A stretch of 64,000 nt of DNA from Methylobacillus flagellatus KT (GTDB lineage: Bacteria > Pseudomonadota > Gammaproteobacteria > Burkholderiales > Methylophilaceae). Below the pieces are notes generated by a model that saw nothing but the letters and a program-made list of their open reading frames with translations, had not been told where the DNA came from and searched no databases. Below, in pieces: positions 1 through 7,578 of the stretch. Where the stretch lies: assembly GCF_000013705.1 (NCBI RefSeq), contig NC_007947.1, positions 2,852,001-2,916,000 on the forward strand, read 5' to 3'. A program made the translations under genes and the position numbers. Each line of letters opens with the position of its first letter. Within the stretch, counting starts at the first letter, position 1.

Positions 1-522
1 CCGCAAGGCCGCGATTACCGTTTCGATCTTGGCGTACTCGATGGATTGAATCCGGCCCAAGGCGTCATGTTCGTGGCCTTCGACGAACGCTTCGGCAATT
101 TCAAGCGCATGGAACTCATGCAAGCGGCAATGGAGCGTGGCTTCAAGCTGGAGTCGTTTATCCATCCAAGCGCTTCCATCAGCGCGGGCGTCGCCATCGG
201 CATGAACGTCTTCATCGGTGCACACGCCGTGATTGGCCATGGCAGCCGCATCGACTACAACACTGTGATCCATGCCGGCGTGCACCTCGGGCCCGGCAGC
301 CGCGTCAAGGCATCGTGCTGGGTGGAAAACGGCGTACAGATCGGGGCGAACGTCGATATTGGCACTCATTGCACGATACGCATGGGGGCGGCCATTCAAG
401 CCGGCATCAAAGTAGGTCGGGGCGCCGAACTAGGCTGGCCCCAGCTCTACACCAGCGACGTGCCGAACAAGACGGTATTCGACATTCGCTACGATGAACC
501 GATCTACACTCACGAGGGATGA
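1..522 (+). CDS. NeuD/PglD-like sugar O-acyltransferase, hexapeptide repeat family (5' partial)
   Basis: The reading frame is open to the left edge, so the N-terminus is missing; an internal TTG at 46 should not be taken as the start. From about residue 45 of the visible part the sequence shows hexapeptide-repeat periodicity ([LIV]-G-x4), with segments such as IHPSASISAG, VFIGAHAVIG and VQIGANVDIG. This is the left-handed beta-helix of acetyl/acyltransferases. The preceding visible part (FVAFDERFGNFKRMELM) resembles the end of the small N-terminal Rossmann-like domain of the NeuD/PglD group, which acetylate amino sugars of surface glycans using acyl-CoA. The stop is 3 bases before the FkbM methyltransferase start, so the two are co-transcribed, and a large glycosyltransferase follows. 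Together they suggest decoration of a surface polysaccharide or glycoprotein. The exact substrate cannot be read from the sequence. Confidence 0.8.
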   Translation, partial: PQGRDYRFDLGVLDGLNPAQGVMFVAFDERFGNFKRMELMQAAMERGFKLESFIHPSASISAGVAIGMNVFIGAHAVIGHGSRIDYNTVIHAGVHLGPGSRVKASCWVENGVQIGANVDIGTHCTIRMGAAIQAGIKVGRGAELGWPQLYTSDVPNKTVFDIRYDEPIYTHEG

Positions 523-525
523 TGC

Positions 526-1752
526 ATGACTCAACAAACCGACCTGCAAAGCAAGACCAACATTGATCCTCTTGCCATGAATGATAGTTTTCTGGCGGCG
601 GCGGATGCATTGGCCGTCGATCCCATGTTTGGCATCCCTGCCAATGTGCGTGAAGTCATAGCGCGCCGCGGCAATGCGACCAGACTGGTCATTCTCGGCA
701 CCAAAGGCTTTGGCGCACATCTGATGAACGTCAGGCACGAACGGCCTTGCGAGGTTATCGCCGCAGTGGACGATTTCCGCTACCACTCGGGAGAGCTTTA
801 TTATGGTCTGCCGATCATCTCTACCGATCGTTTCACCGAACTCGCCACACATGATCGTGATCTCGTCGCCCTTAATACCTGTCGTTATGACGGGCCCAAG
901 CGTTTCTTCGATCAGATCTGTCGCACGCATGGAATTCCACATCTCAATTTCGAGCAGGCGGTACGCGCCTTTGGCCTACAAGGCAATGTCGATTATCGCG
1001 TCGATGATTGGGGAGCCGATATCGTACGCAACATCCCGGCATTCCAAACATTGGCACAACGTCTGGCCGACGACTATTCTGTACAAACGCTTTATGCTGT
1101 GCTGAATTTCCACCTCACCTGCGAACCTGAGTATTACCATGAGGTTGAACGTCCTTATTCCACGCTTTATTTCCGATCAGGCCTGCTGCGCTTTTCCGAT
1201 TCGGAAAAAATGGTGGATTGCGGTGCTTCCATTGGGGAATCGCTGGCGGGCTTGATCGGCGTGACCAAGGGAAAGTTTGAACGTGTGTGGATGATCGAAC
1301 CAGACCGCATCAATCTGCAAACCCTGCAAAACGTTTTGCGCCGCTATACGGACACCAACTTTGCTTCCAGGATCACAGTGCATGGCTGCGGTGCCGGCGA
1401 AAATACCATCCGGGTTCCCTTCAACCACGAAGGCGGTCACGGAGGTTTCGTCAAACCAGCAGATGCCGACCATGAACCGGCCGACTTGATCGATGTTCGT
1501 CCTATCGATGACATCATCGATGATGCCCCGACCTTCATCAAGATGGATATTGAAGGCTCCGAGCTGTCGGCCCTAAAAGGGGCGCGCCGAGCAATATCAG
1601 AACACAAACCGAAACTAGCTATTTCCGCCTATCACCGTTCGACTGACTTGCTTGACTTAACCAACTATATCCTTTCGATCCGCCCCGACTACCAGATCGG
1701 ATTGCGCCACCACACGCCGGATCGCTGGGATACCTGCCTTTACTTTTATTGA
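526..1752 (+). CDS. FkbM family SAM-dependent methyltransferase
   Basis: 408 residues. The C-terminal half (about residues 220-400) is an FkbM-type class I methyltransferase: SAM-binding motif I appears as VDCGASIGES, followed by an acidic ribose-binding segment MIEPD, and the family signature FIKMDIEGSELSALKGA lies near residue 340. FkbM enzymes methylate hydroxyls on sugars or small molecules. The N-terminal half holds a separate Rossmann-like stretch (LVILGTKGFGAHL, about residues 55-67), a layout seen in enzymes from glycan clusters where a nucleotide-binding domain precedes FkbM. The ATG at 526 follows the upstream stop by 3 bases, implying translational coupling. Probable role: O-methylation of a sugar in a surface glycan; the acceptor is unknown. 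Confidence 0.82.
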   Translation: MTQQTDLQSKTNIDPLAMNDSFLAAADALAVDPMFGIPANVREVIARRGNATRLVILGTKGFGAHLMNVRHERPCEVIAAVDDFRYHSGELYYGLPIISTDRFTELATHDRDLVALNTCRYDGPKRFFDQICRTHGIPHLNFEQAVRAFGLQGNVDYRVDDWGADIVRNIPAFQTLAQRLADDYSVQTLYAVLNFHLTCEPEYYHEVERPYSTLYFRSGLLRFSDSEKMVDCGASIGESLAGLIGVTKGKFERVWMIEPDRINLQTLQNVLRRYTDTNFASRITVHGCGAGENTIRVPFNHEGGHGGFVKPADADHEPADLIDVRPIDDIIDDAPTFIKMDIEGSELSALKGARRAISEHKPKLAISAYHRSTDLLDLTNYILSIRPDYQIGLRHHTPDRWDTCLYFY

Positions 1753-1768
1753 GCGGAATCGGCGTCTC

Positions 1769-2375
1769 ATGAATTTCTCCCGTATTATCTGCCTGTCGGA
1801 TCCGCTGCTTGGCAGATATGGCGAGCTCTATCAAGCGCATGAGGGATGGGATTTGCCCGGACAGAGGCCGACCCTGGCACGCATGGCTGCCTATGCGCTT
1901 GGTCGGTGGGTGACATCAGATGCTGCCGTTCTCGACACCGGCTGAACATCCGCTGTTTTGGCATTGAAGCTTCTGCGCTTGCCTCCAGCTATACGGGGTT
2001 CGACAACAATCCCGACCTGATCGAGATCGCCAATCGCCTCGCGCGCTACCATCAGGTAAAAAACTGCCGTTCATGTGTTGTGATTTTGATGCGCTCCATA
2101 CTCATAACGACAGAAAATTCGACGTAATCTTTTCCTTCGCCGTACATGTCTGGATCGGTATTCCGATAGCTGAATACATCTCCCGCCTCAGAAGTATGCT
2201 CGCGCCACAGGGTATCCTCGTCATCGAATGTAATAATCTGGACAAGAATGATCACGATTTCCTGAGCAACATGCGACTGTTTCTTGAGACAGGGTTCATG
2301 TTGTTGCATAGAGGCGAAATTATCGATGACGGCATCATTCGGCGGGCATTCTGCGTACTCAAGTCCCTGCATTGA
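1769..2375 (+). pseudogene. Class I SAM methyltransferase pseudogene with two frameshifts
   Basis: One methyltransferase-like protein is spread over three frames. Frame A starts at the ATG at 1769 (MNFSRIICLSDPLLGRYGEL) and reaches a motif-I-like VLDTG before a stop near 1944. Frame B continues with CFGIEASALASSYTGFDNNP (acidic residue of motif II) and IEIANRLARYHQ until about 2060. Frame C (from about 2062) carries CDFDALHTHNDRKFDVIFSF, then SRLRSMLAPQGILVIE and ends at 2375 with RRAFCVLKSLH. Joined, these give the normal order of a class I methyltransferase (motifs I, II, IV and the post-IV 'LxPGG' region) in about 200 residues. The gene follows the FkbM gene by 16 bases. Two indels in such a short gene argue for a decayed gene, unless the assembly has errors here. 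The original substrate is unknown. Confidence 0.72.
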
Positions 2376-2550
2376 CGCGGGACTTGATAGGCCAGTGACA
2401 TTCATCGGAACAGTCATGCGAGATGATAAGGTAATGGCAATTCCGACATCAGCCACACTTTCCTGTCGCTGTTTCTCTCATGCCATGTCTGCCGCCCCAT
2501 CTATACTCTGAACTCTGAATCTTCCAAATATTTCACAAAGGTCCCAAGGA

Positions 2551-5500
2551 ATGGCAGGTGAGCTTCCGCTGGTCAGTATCGTCATACCCGCCTACAAGGC
2601 TCGCTATTTCGAAACGGCTCTTGATGGTGTGCTGGGTCAGGCCTACCCTGCGTTGGAACTGATTATCTGCGACGACAGCCCTGATTTCCGCATTGCTAAA
2701 CTGATCGAACAGAAGACAGCATTAGCAAACTTTACTATCGGCTATTTCAGAAACGAGATTCGCCTTGGCGAACTGGCCAGCACCGCCAAAGGCATCCGTC
2801 TCGCCCGGGGGAAATACATCAAGCTGCTGCACGATGACGATGTACTGGAGCCCGATTGCATCGCCGAGCAGGTGGCAGTCATGGAAAATGAGCCTGACAT
2901 TGCCTTGGCCTCTTCGCGTCGCCAGCGCATAGACGAGAACGGCGAGGCGTTGCCGGATATCCTGCACACCTGTTTCCCGTTTTCCGGGGATGTGATCGTC
3001 AACGGCAAGGAGCTGGTTTCTTTTTTTGGCGATCACACGATCAATTTCATTGGCGAGCCGAGCTGCATCCTGGCACGGCGCGATGATCTGCTGGAGATCG
3101 CAGACGAGTTGATGTCGCTCAATGGACACATCATTCATTGGGTTGGCGATCTCGCGCTATACGCCAAGTTGTTGCAAAAAGGCAATTTGGCCTTCCTGGC
3201 CAAGCCGCTGACCAAGTTCCGCGTCTCCAACACGCAGTTCAGCCAGGTTGGCCGCGACCAGGTCGGTATTGGGGATCAAGGCCATGCCGACTTCCGCAAG
3301 GCCATCCGCGACCTGGGCTGGTATCGCGCGTCTGGCGACAACAAACTGGTCAACGTCGCGCCTATCACATCATTGAAAGCGCGCGTGTTCAAGCCGGTCA
3401 ACCTACTGGCGGCGCTGCACCGCGCAGCGGGGTTGGGCAGCGTATCGCTGGCGAGCTGGATGGGCATCCGCCGTCCAACGGCAGTACAGCAGGCGCTCAT
3501 TGACCAGCACTTGGCAACGTTGCAGGGCGGCCCACGCATTGCCGTCATGCTGCTCGACCACTCCGGCTCGACCGAGGCTATTGCCCATACGCTGTCCAGC
3601 CTGCAAGAAAGCAACCGTTACCGCAACCTGGAGATATGGATATTCTCTCCCCTGACCTTGCCCGATCTGGCGGACAAGGCCAAGGTGCTGACACTGGACC
3701 CAAGCCGAAACAGCGCCAGCGCCATCAACGACGCTCTTGCCAACACGCAGGCGGAGTGGATATTGCTGGCCGAAGCCGGGTCCGACTTCCTGCCCAGTGG
3801 CCTGTTGATCGCCGCGCTGGACTTGCCGACCCTGCCAGCGTCCTGCCATGCCGCCTATGCCGACGACATCCTTCGGCTGGAAGACAATGAGCTGGGCCTC
3901 AACCTGCGCCCGGACCTCAACCTGGACTTGCTGCTCAGCTTCCCCGCCAGCATGTCGCCACATTGGTTGTTCCGCAGGACGACCCTCATCGAACAAGGCG
4001 GCTTTTCCATCACATCAGGACGTGCGTTTGAGCTGGAGTACCAACTGCGCCTGATCGCGCAACTGGGCCTGGGCAGCATTGCCCATATCAGCGAGCCGCT
4101 ATTGATCGGCCAGCCGCTGGACCTACAGGCATACCCGGAAGAACCAGCCGTCATCGCGCAACATCTGCGCGCACGCGGCTACGAGCAGCCTGTTATCCAC
4201 AATCATTTGCCGAGGTGTTATGCGATCGATTACGGTCATGCACAGCAGCCCGGTGTAAGCATCTTGATCATCATCAAGGACAGGCTGCCCCAGGCGCAGC
4301 GTTGCCTGGAAACTCTGCTCGAAAACACCAGCTATGCCAATTACGAGGTGCTGCTACTGGACCATGGCAACCAGGCTGCGGACATTTGCACCTGGCTGGC
4401 TGGCATTGAGTCCATGGGCTTGCCGCAATTGCGCATCCTGCGCTTCGACGCCGCAATATCGCGCGAGGCCTTGTGCAACCAGGCGGCCCAGCAAGCGTTG
4501 GGCGACTTTCTAGTCTGGCTGGGCGACGGGGCCGGCATCCTCAACCGGGACTGGCTGCAGCAGCTCCTCAACCACGGCTTGCGCCCCGAAGTAGGGGCCG
4601 TTGGTGGAAAATTGCTTTCCGCCGACGGCAAGATACGCCATGCCGGCTTGCTGCTCGGCCTCAACGGCCCGGCAGGACGCGCGTTTGAAGGCCTGTCTCA
4701 CAACGAGGGCGGCTATATGCAACGCCTGCAGGTTGAGCAGCAATATGCCGCCTTGAGCAGCGAGTGCCTGTTGCTACGCCGCGAGCTATTCCTGCAGGCC
4801 GGTGGTTTCGATGAAGACCCCTTGCTCTCGCGGTGGTCCGATGTCGACTTGTGCCTGAAGCTGCAGCAGGCTGGCTTTCTCAATGTTTGGACGCCGCGCA
4901 TGACGCTATTAATGGACATGCCGGTGGCTGCTGCCGCCAGCACACGAGAAGAAGATGCCATGTATGCCCGCTGGCTGCCCGTGCTGGCGCGCGATCCTGC
5001 CTACAATCCCGGCTTCTCGGTAAAAGCCGAGCCGGGATTCAAGCTTGCCGAGCCGCCATTGTGCTGGCGTCCCTTGCAATCATGGAAACCGCTCCCGACC
5101 ATTCTGGCGCATCATGCCGATGCCTTTGGCTGCGGCCATTATCGCGTCATCCAGCCCCTGATGGCCATGCGCGAGGCGGCGCTCATCGACGGCACGATAT
5201 CCGGCAGCCTGCTTTCACCGGTCGAGCTCGAACGCTACCAACCCGATGCCATCGTGCTGCAGCGCCAGACCACGGAAGACAGAGTGGAGGCAATACGCAG
5301 GATCAAGGCATTTTCCCAGGCGTTCAAGGTCTATGAGCTGGACGACTACCTGCCCAATTTGCCGATGAAGAGCATCCATCGCCAGCACATCACCAAGGAT
5401 GCCATCAAAGCCTTGCGGCAGGGGTTGGGTTTCGTTGACCGCTTCGTCGTCTCTACCCCGGCCTTGGCGGAGGCATTTGCCGGCCTCCACCCCGATATTC

Positions 5501-6084
5501 GCGTGGTCAGGAACCGTCTACCGGTCAATTGGTGGAAGGGCCTGCAAAGCCAGCGCCGCATTGCAGCCAAACCTCGCGTGGGCTGGGCCGGCGGCAACAG
5601 CCACACCGGGGACCTCGAATTGATCGCGGATGTGGTCAAGGAGCTGGCAGACGAGGTCGAGTGGGTATTCTTCGGCATGTGCCCGCCAGCATTGCGCCCG
5701 TATGTGCACGAATTCCACACTGGCGTCGCCATTGACCAATACCCGCAGGCACTGGCCAGCCTCCATCTGGATCTCGCACTGGCTCCCCTGGAACCCAATC
5801 TGTTCAACGAGTGCAAGAGCAACCTGCGCTTGTTGGAGTACGGCGCATGCGGCTTCCCGGTCATTTGCAGCGATATCCGCTGCTACCAGGAGAATGGCCT
5901 TCCCGTCACCCGCGTGAAAAACCGCTTCCGCGACTGGATAGACGCCATCCGCATGCATATTGCAGACCTGGATGCGGCCGCCCAGGCAGGAGATGCGTTG
6001 CGCCATGAGGTCCTCACCCATTGGATGCTAGAGGGAGAGCACCTGCGCGACTGGCGCCGCGCCTGGCTACCGGACGGCCATTGA
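2551..6084 (+). CDS. Very large multi-domain glycosyltransferase (GT2-GT2-like-GT2-GT4-like)
   Basis: 1177 residues, cytosolic, no signal peptide. Residues about 5-230 are a GT-A family 2 domain: VSIVIPAYKA, then the nucleotide-binding CDDSPD and the metal-binding LHDDD. Residues about 320-540 look like a second, weaker GT2-like unit (AYADDILRLED and SPHWLFRRTTL). A third GT2 domain starts near residue 577 (GVSILIIIKDRLPQAQRCLE) and has a late GGFDEDPLLSRWSDVDLC segment typical of the GT2 C-terminal half. The last 330 residues are GT-B/GT4-like: CGHYRVIQPL, GWAGGNSHTGDLELI and the donor-binding NLRLLEYGACGFPVICSD. Such chained transferases usually build several linkages of O-antigen, capsule or flagellin/S-layer glycan. 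About 175 bases without a gene precede it, so it may have its own promoter. Donor and acceptor sugars are not predictable. Confidence 0.85.
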   Translation: MAGELPLVSIVIPAYKARYFETALDGVLGQAYPALELIICDDSPDFRIAKLIEQKTALANFTIGYFRNEIRLGELASTAKGIRLARGKYIKLLHDDDVLEPDCIAEQVAVMENEPDIALASSRRQRIDENGEALPDILHTCFPFSGDVIVNGKELVSFFGDHTINFIGEPSCILARRDDLLEIADELMSLNGHIIHWVGDLALYAKLLQKGNLAFLAKPLTKFRVSNTQFSQVGRDQVGIGDQGHADFRKAIRDLGWYRASGDNKLVNVAPITSLKARVFKPVNLLAALHRAAGLGSVSLASWMGIRRPTAVQQALIDQHLATLQGGPRIAVMLLDHSGSTEAIAHTLSSLQESNRYRNLEIWIFSPLTLPDLADKAKVLTLDPSRNSASAINDALANTQAEWILLAEAGSDFLPSGLLIAALDLPTLPASCHAAYADDILRLEDNELGLNLRPDLNLDLLLSFPASMSPHWLFRRTTLIEQGGFSITSGRAFELEYQLRLIAQLGLGSIAHISEPLLIGQPLDLQAYPEEPAVIAQHLRARGYEQPVIHNHLPRCYAIDYGHAQQPGVSILIIIKDRLPQAQRCLETLLENTSYANYEVLLLDHGNQAADICTWLAGIESMGLPQLRILRFDAAISREALCNQAAQQALGDFLVWLGDGAGILNRDWLQQLLNHGLRPEVGAVGGKLLSADGKIRHAGLLLGLNGPAGRAFEGLSHNEGGYMQRLQVEQQYAALSSECLLLRRELFLQAGGFDEDPLLSRWSDVDLCLKLQQAGFLNVWTPRMTLLMDMPVAAAASTREEDAMYARWLPVLARDPAYNPGFSVKAEPGFKLAEPPLCWRPLQSWKPLPTILAHHADAFGCGHYRVIQPLMAMREAALIDGTISGSLLSPVELERYQPDAIVLQRQTTEDRVEAIRRIKAFSQAFKVYELDDYLPNLPMKSIHRQHITKDAIKALRQGLGFVDRFVVSTPALAEAFAGLHPDIRVVRNRLPVNWWKGLQSQRRIAAKPRVGWAGGNSHTGDLELIADVVKELADEVEWVFFGMCPPALRPYVHEFHTGVAIDQYPQALASLHLDLALAPLEPNLFNECKSNLRLLEYGACGFPVICSDIRCYQENGLPVTRVKNRFRDWIDAIRMHIADLDAAAQAGDALRHEVLTHWMLEGEHLRDWRRAWLPDGH

Positions 6085-6232
6085 GATCACGGGCTTCACC
6101 GCATGTCAGTGCATGCCGACATGCGATTCATCCTCACCCTGACTGCTTTCGGGCGGCATCTGCTCTACCATGAACTCCAGACGAATCGCCATGCGATTTT
6201 CCACTGGAACATCATTCACAAAGGAGTCCGCC

Positions 6233-6439
6233 ATGAACTGGGATCAAGTAGAAGGTAACTGGAAACAACTCAAGGGCAAGGTGCGCCAGCAATGGGGCAA
6301 ACTGACCGATGACCAATTCGAGCAGATCAAGGGCAACCGCGAAATGTTGTCCGGCAAATTGCAGGAGCTCTACGGCATCTCCAAGGAAGAAGCCGAAAAA
6401 CAGATCGATTCTTTCAACAAGAGCTGCACCAAGCACTAG
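6233..6439 (+). CDS. CsbD family stress-response protein
   Basis: 68 residues when started at the ATG at 6233, which follows a clear AAGGAG ribosome-binding site; a longer frame from 6170 has no such site. The sequence begins MNWDQVEGNWKQLKGKVRQQ, the hallmark of the CsbD/YjbJ family, continues with GKLTDDQFEQIKGNREML, and ends with a short helix containing a single Cys. Members are small, hydrophilic, often very abundant proteins induced by general stress; their molecular role is not settled. It stands alone, with a strong terminator 40 bases downstream, so it is probably monocistronic. Confidence 0.93.
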   Translation: MNWDQVEGNWKQLKGKVRQQWGKLTDDQFEQIKGNREMLSGKLQELYGISKEEAEKQIDSFNKSCTKH

Positions 6440-6479
6440 TCAACTAGTGTAGTTTGATTCTCCTCTAGTCCACTCCTCC

Positions 6480-6505
6480 ACCGGCCTATTGGCCGGTTTT
6501 TTCTT
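6480..6505 (+). terminator. Rho-independent terminator after csbD-like gene
   Basis: An inverted repeat CCGGCC-TATT-GGCCGG is followed directly by a run of six T. It lies about 40 bases after the CsbD stop and just before the next gene's possible starts. Confidence 0.85.
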
Positions 6506-6561
6506 GTTGATGGTCTGGGTTTTGCTTGAGTATCATCATAGGAACTTTCCGGATACTACCC

Positions 6562-7578
6562 ATGGCCCTGCCCAGCTTCAGCTACCTACAATGCAGTTTT
6601 GCCGGCATGGACTTCATCCTGCGTATCGAGACCGCATTGTTGTCGCCTGCCATTCTCTCCGGCAACCGCATCCTCGAGACCATGCCAGCACCCGCATTCT
6701 GCCAGGCAGTTCCGGCACCCTATTTCGAGGCGATCGAGGGCAACAAACTCTACAAGCTGGCCTACTATCTGGAAAATCTAGCGTCATTGCCGCCCGCCAA
6801 GCGTATCTGGAGTTATGGCTCAGCCCAGTCCAATGCCATGCTGGCCTTGAGTGCGCTTGCACAACTCATGGGCACGGAGTTTCATTATGTGCTGCCATAC
6901 CTCGCCGACGCGCTGAAAACGCAGCCCAAGGGCAACCTGGCCTTGGCATTGGATCGCGGCATGCAACTGCATATCGACAGCAAACTATACCGCCGCATGA
7001 CGCAGCAGGCGTTCGTGCCAGGCGAGCACGAATGGATATTCGCCGAAGGCGCCAATCACGCGCATGTGGCGCACGGCTTCGGATACCTGGGCGCTGAAAT
7101 CAGCGAGATCGCCGGCACGCTGGGATTCAAGCAGGTATTCCTGCCATCAGGCACCGGGAGCAGCGCCTGCCACCTGGCCGCCTCGCTGTCAGGAATGGAA
7201 GTCATGACGACACCGGTATATGGCGATACGCCTTACCTGCAGCAGGTGTTCTCAGCAATGCAACCGCAACACCATCCCGTCATCCTGACGCACGAACCGC
7301 ATTACCGTTTTGGCTCGCTATACCGCGAACTGTGGGAGCTGCAGGCCGAACTGGTGGCAGAAACCGGCATCAGTTTCGATCTGCTGTACGACTTGCCCGC
7401 CTGGGCCTGCATCCTGCAACATCGTGAGCGTTTCAAGCAGCCCTGGCTGTACCTGCACCAGGGCGGCATGAAGGGCAGCGCCACCATGCGTGAACGTTAT
7501 GTCCGGATGTTCGGGTCAGAACGGCCCTCCAAGGCAGGCGCCAGGTCAGAAATCCAGGGTAAGGCCGAGGTTGATTGA
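6562..7578 (+). CDS. PLP-dependent D-cysteine desulfhydrase / ACC deaminase family protein
   Basis: About 338 residues from the ATG at 6562 (a TTG at 6526 would add 12 residues but lies close to the terminator). The segment EGNKLYKLAYYLE carries the PLP-binding lysine of the ACC deaminase/D-cysteine desulfhydrase family, and SYGSAQSNAML corresponds to the substrate-carboxylate loop (family pattern GxxxSNH, here with A in place of H). FLPSGTGSSACHLAASLSG is the glycine-rich phosphate-binding loop of fold-type II PLP enzymes. These enzymes split D-cysteine to pyruvate, H2S and ammonia, or deaminate related amino acids; the exact substrate is unclear because the SNH motif is altered. The 3' end overlaps the convergent TonB receptor gene by 33 bases. 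Confidence 0.78.
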   Translation: MALPSFSYLQCSFAGMDFILRIETALLSPAILSGNRILETMPAPAFCQAVPAPYFEAIEGNKLYKLAYYLENLASLPPAKRIWSYGSAQSNAMLALSALAQLMGTEFHYVLPYLADALKTQPKGNLALALDRGMQLHIDSKLYRRMTQQAFVPGEHEWIFAEGANHAHVAHGFGYLGAEISEIAGTLGFKQVFLPSGTGSSACHLAASLSGMEVMTTPVYGDTPYLQQVFSAMQPQHHPVILTHEPHYRFGSLYRELWELQAELVAETGISFDLLYDLPAWACILQHRERFKQPWLYLHQGGMKGSATMRERYVRMFGSERPSKAGARSEIQGKAEVD

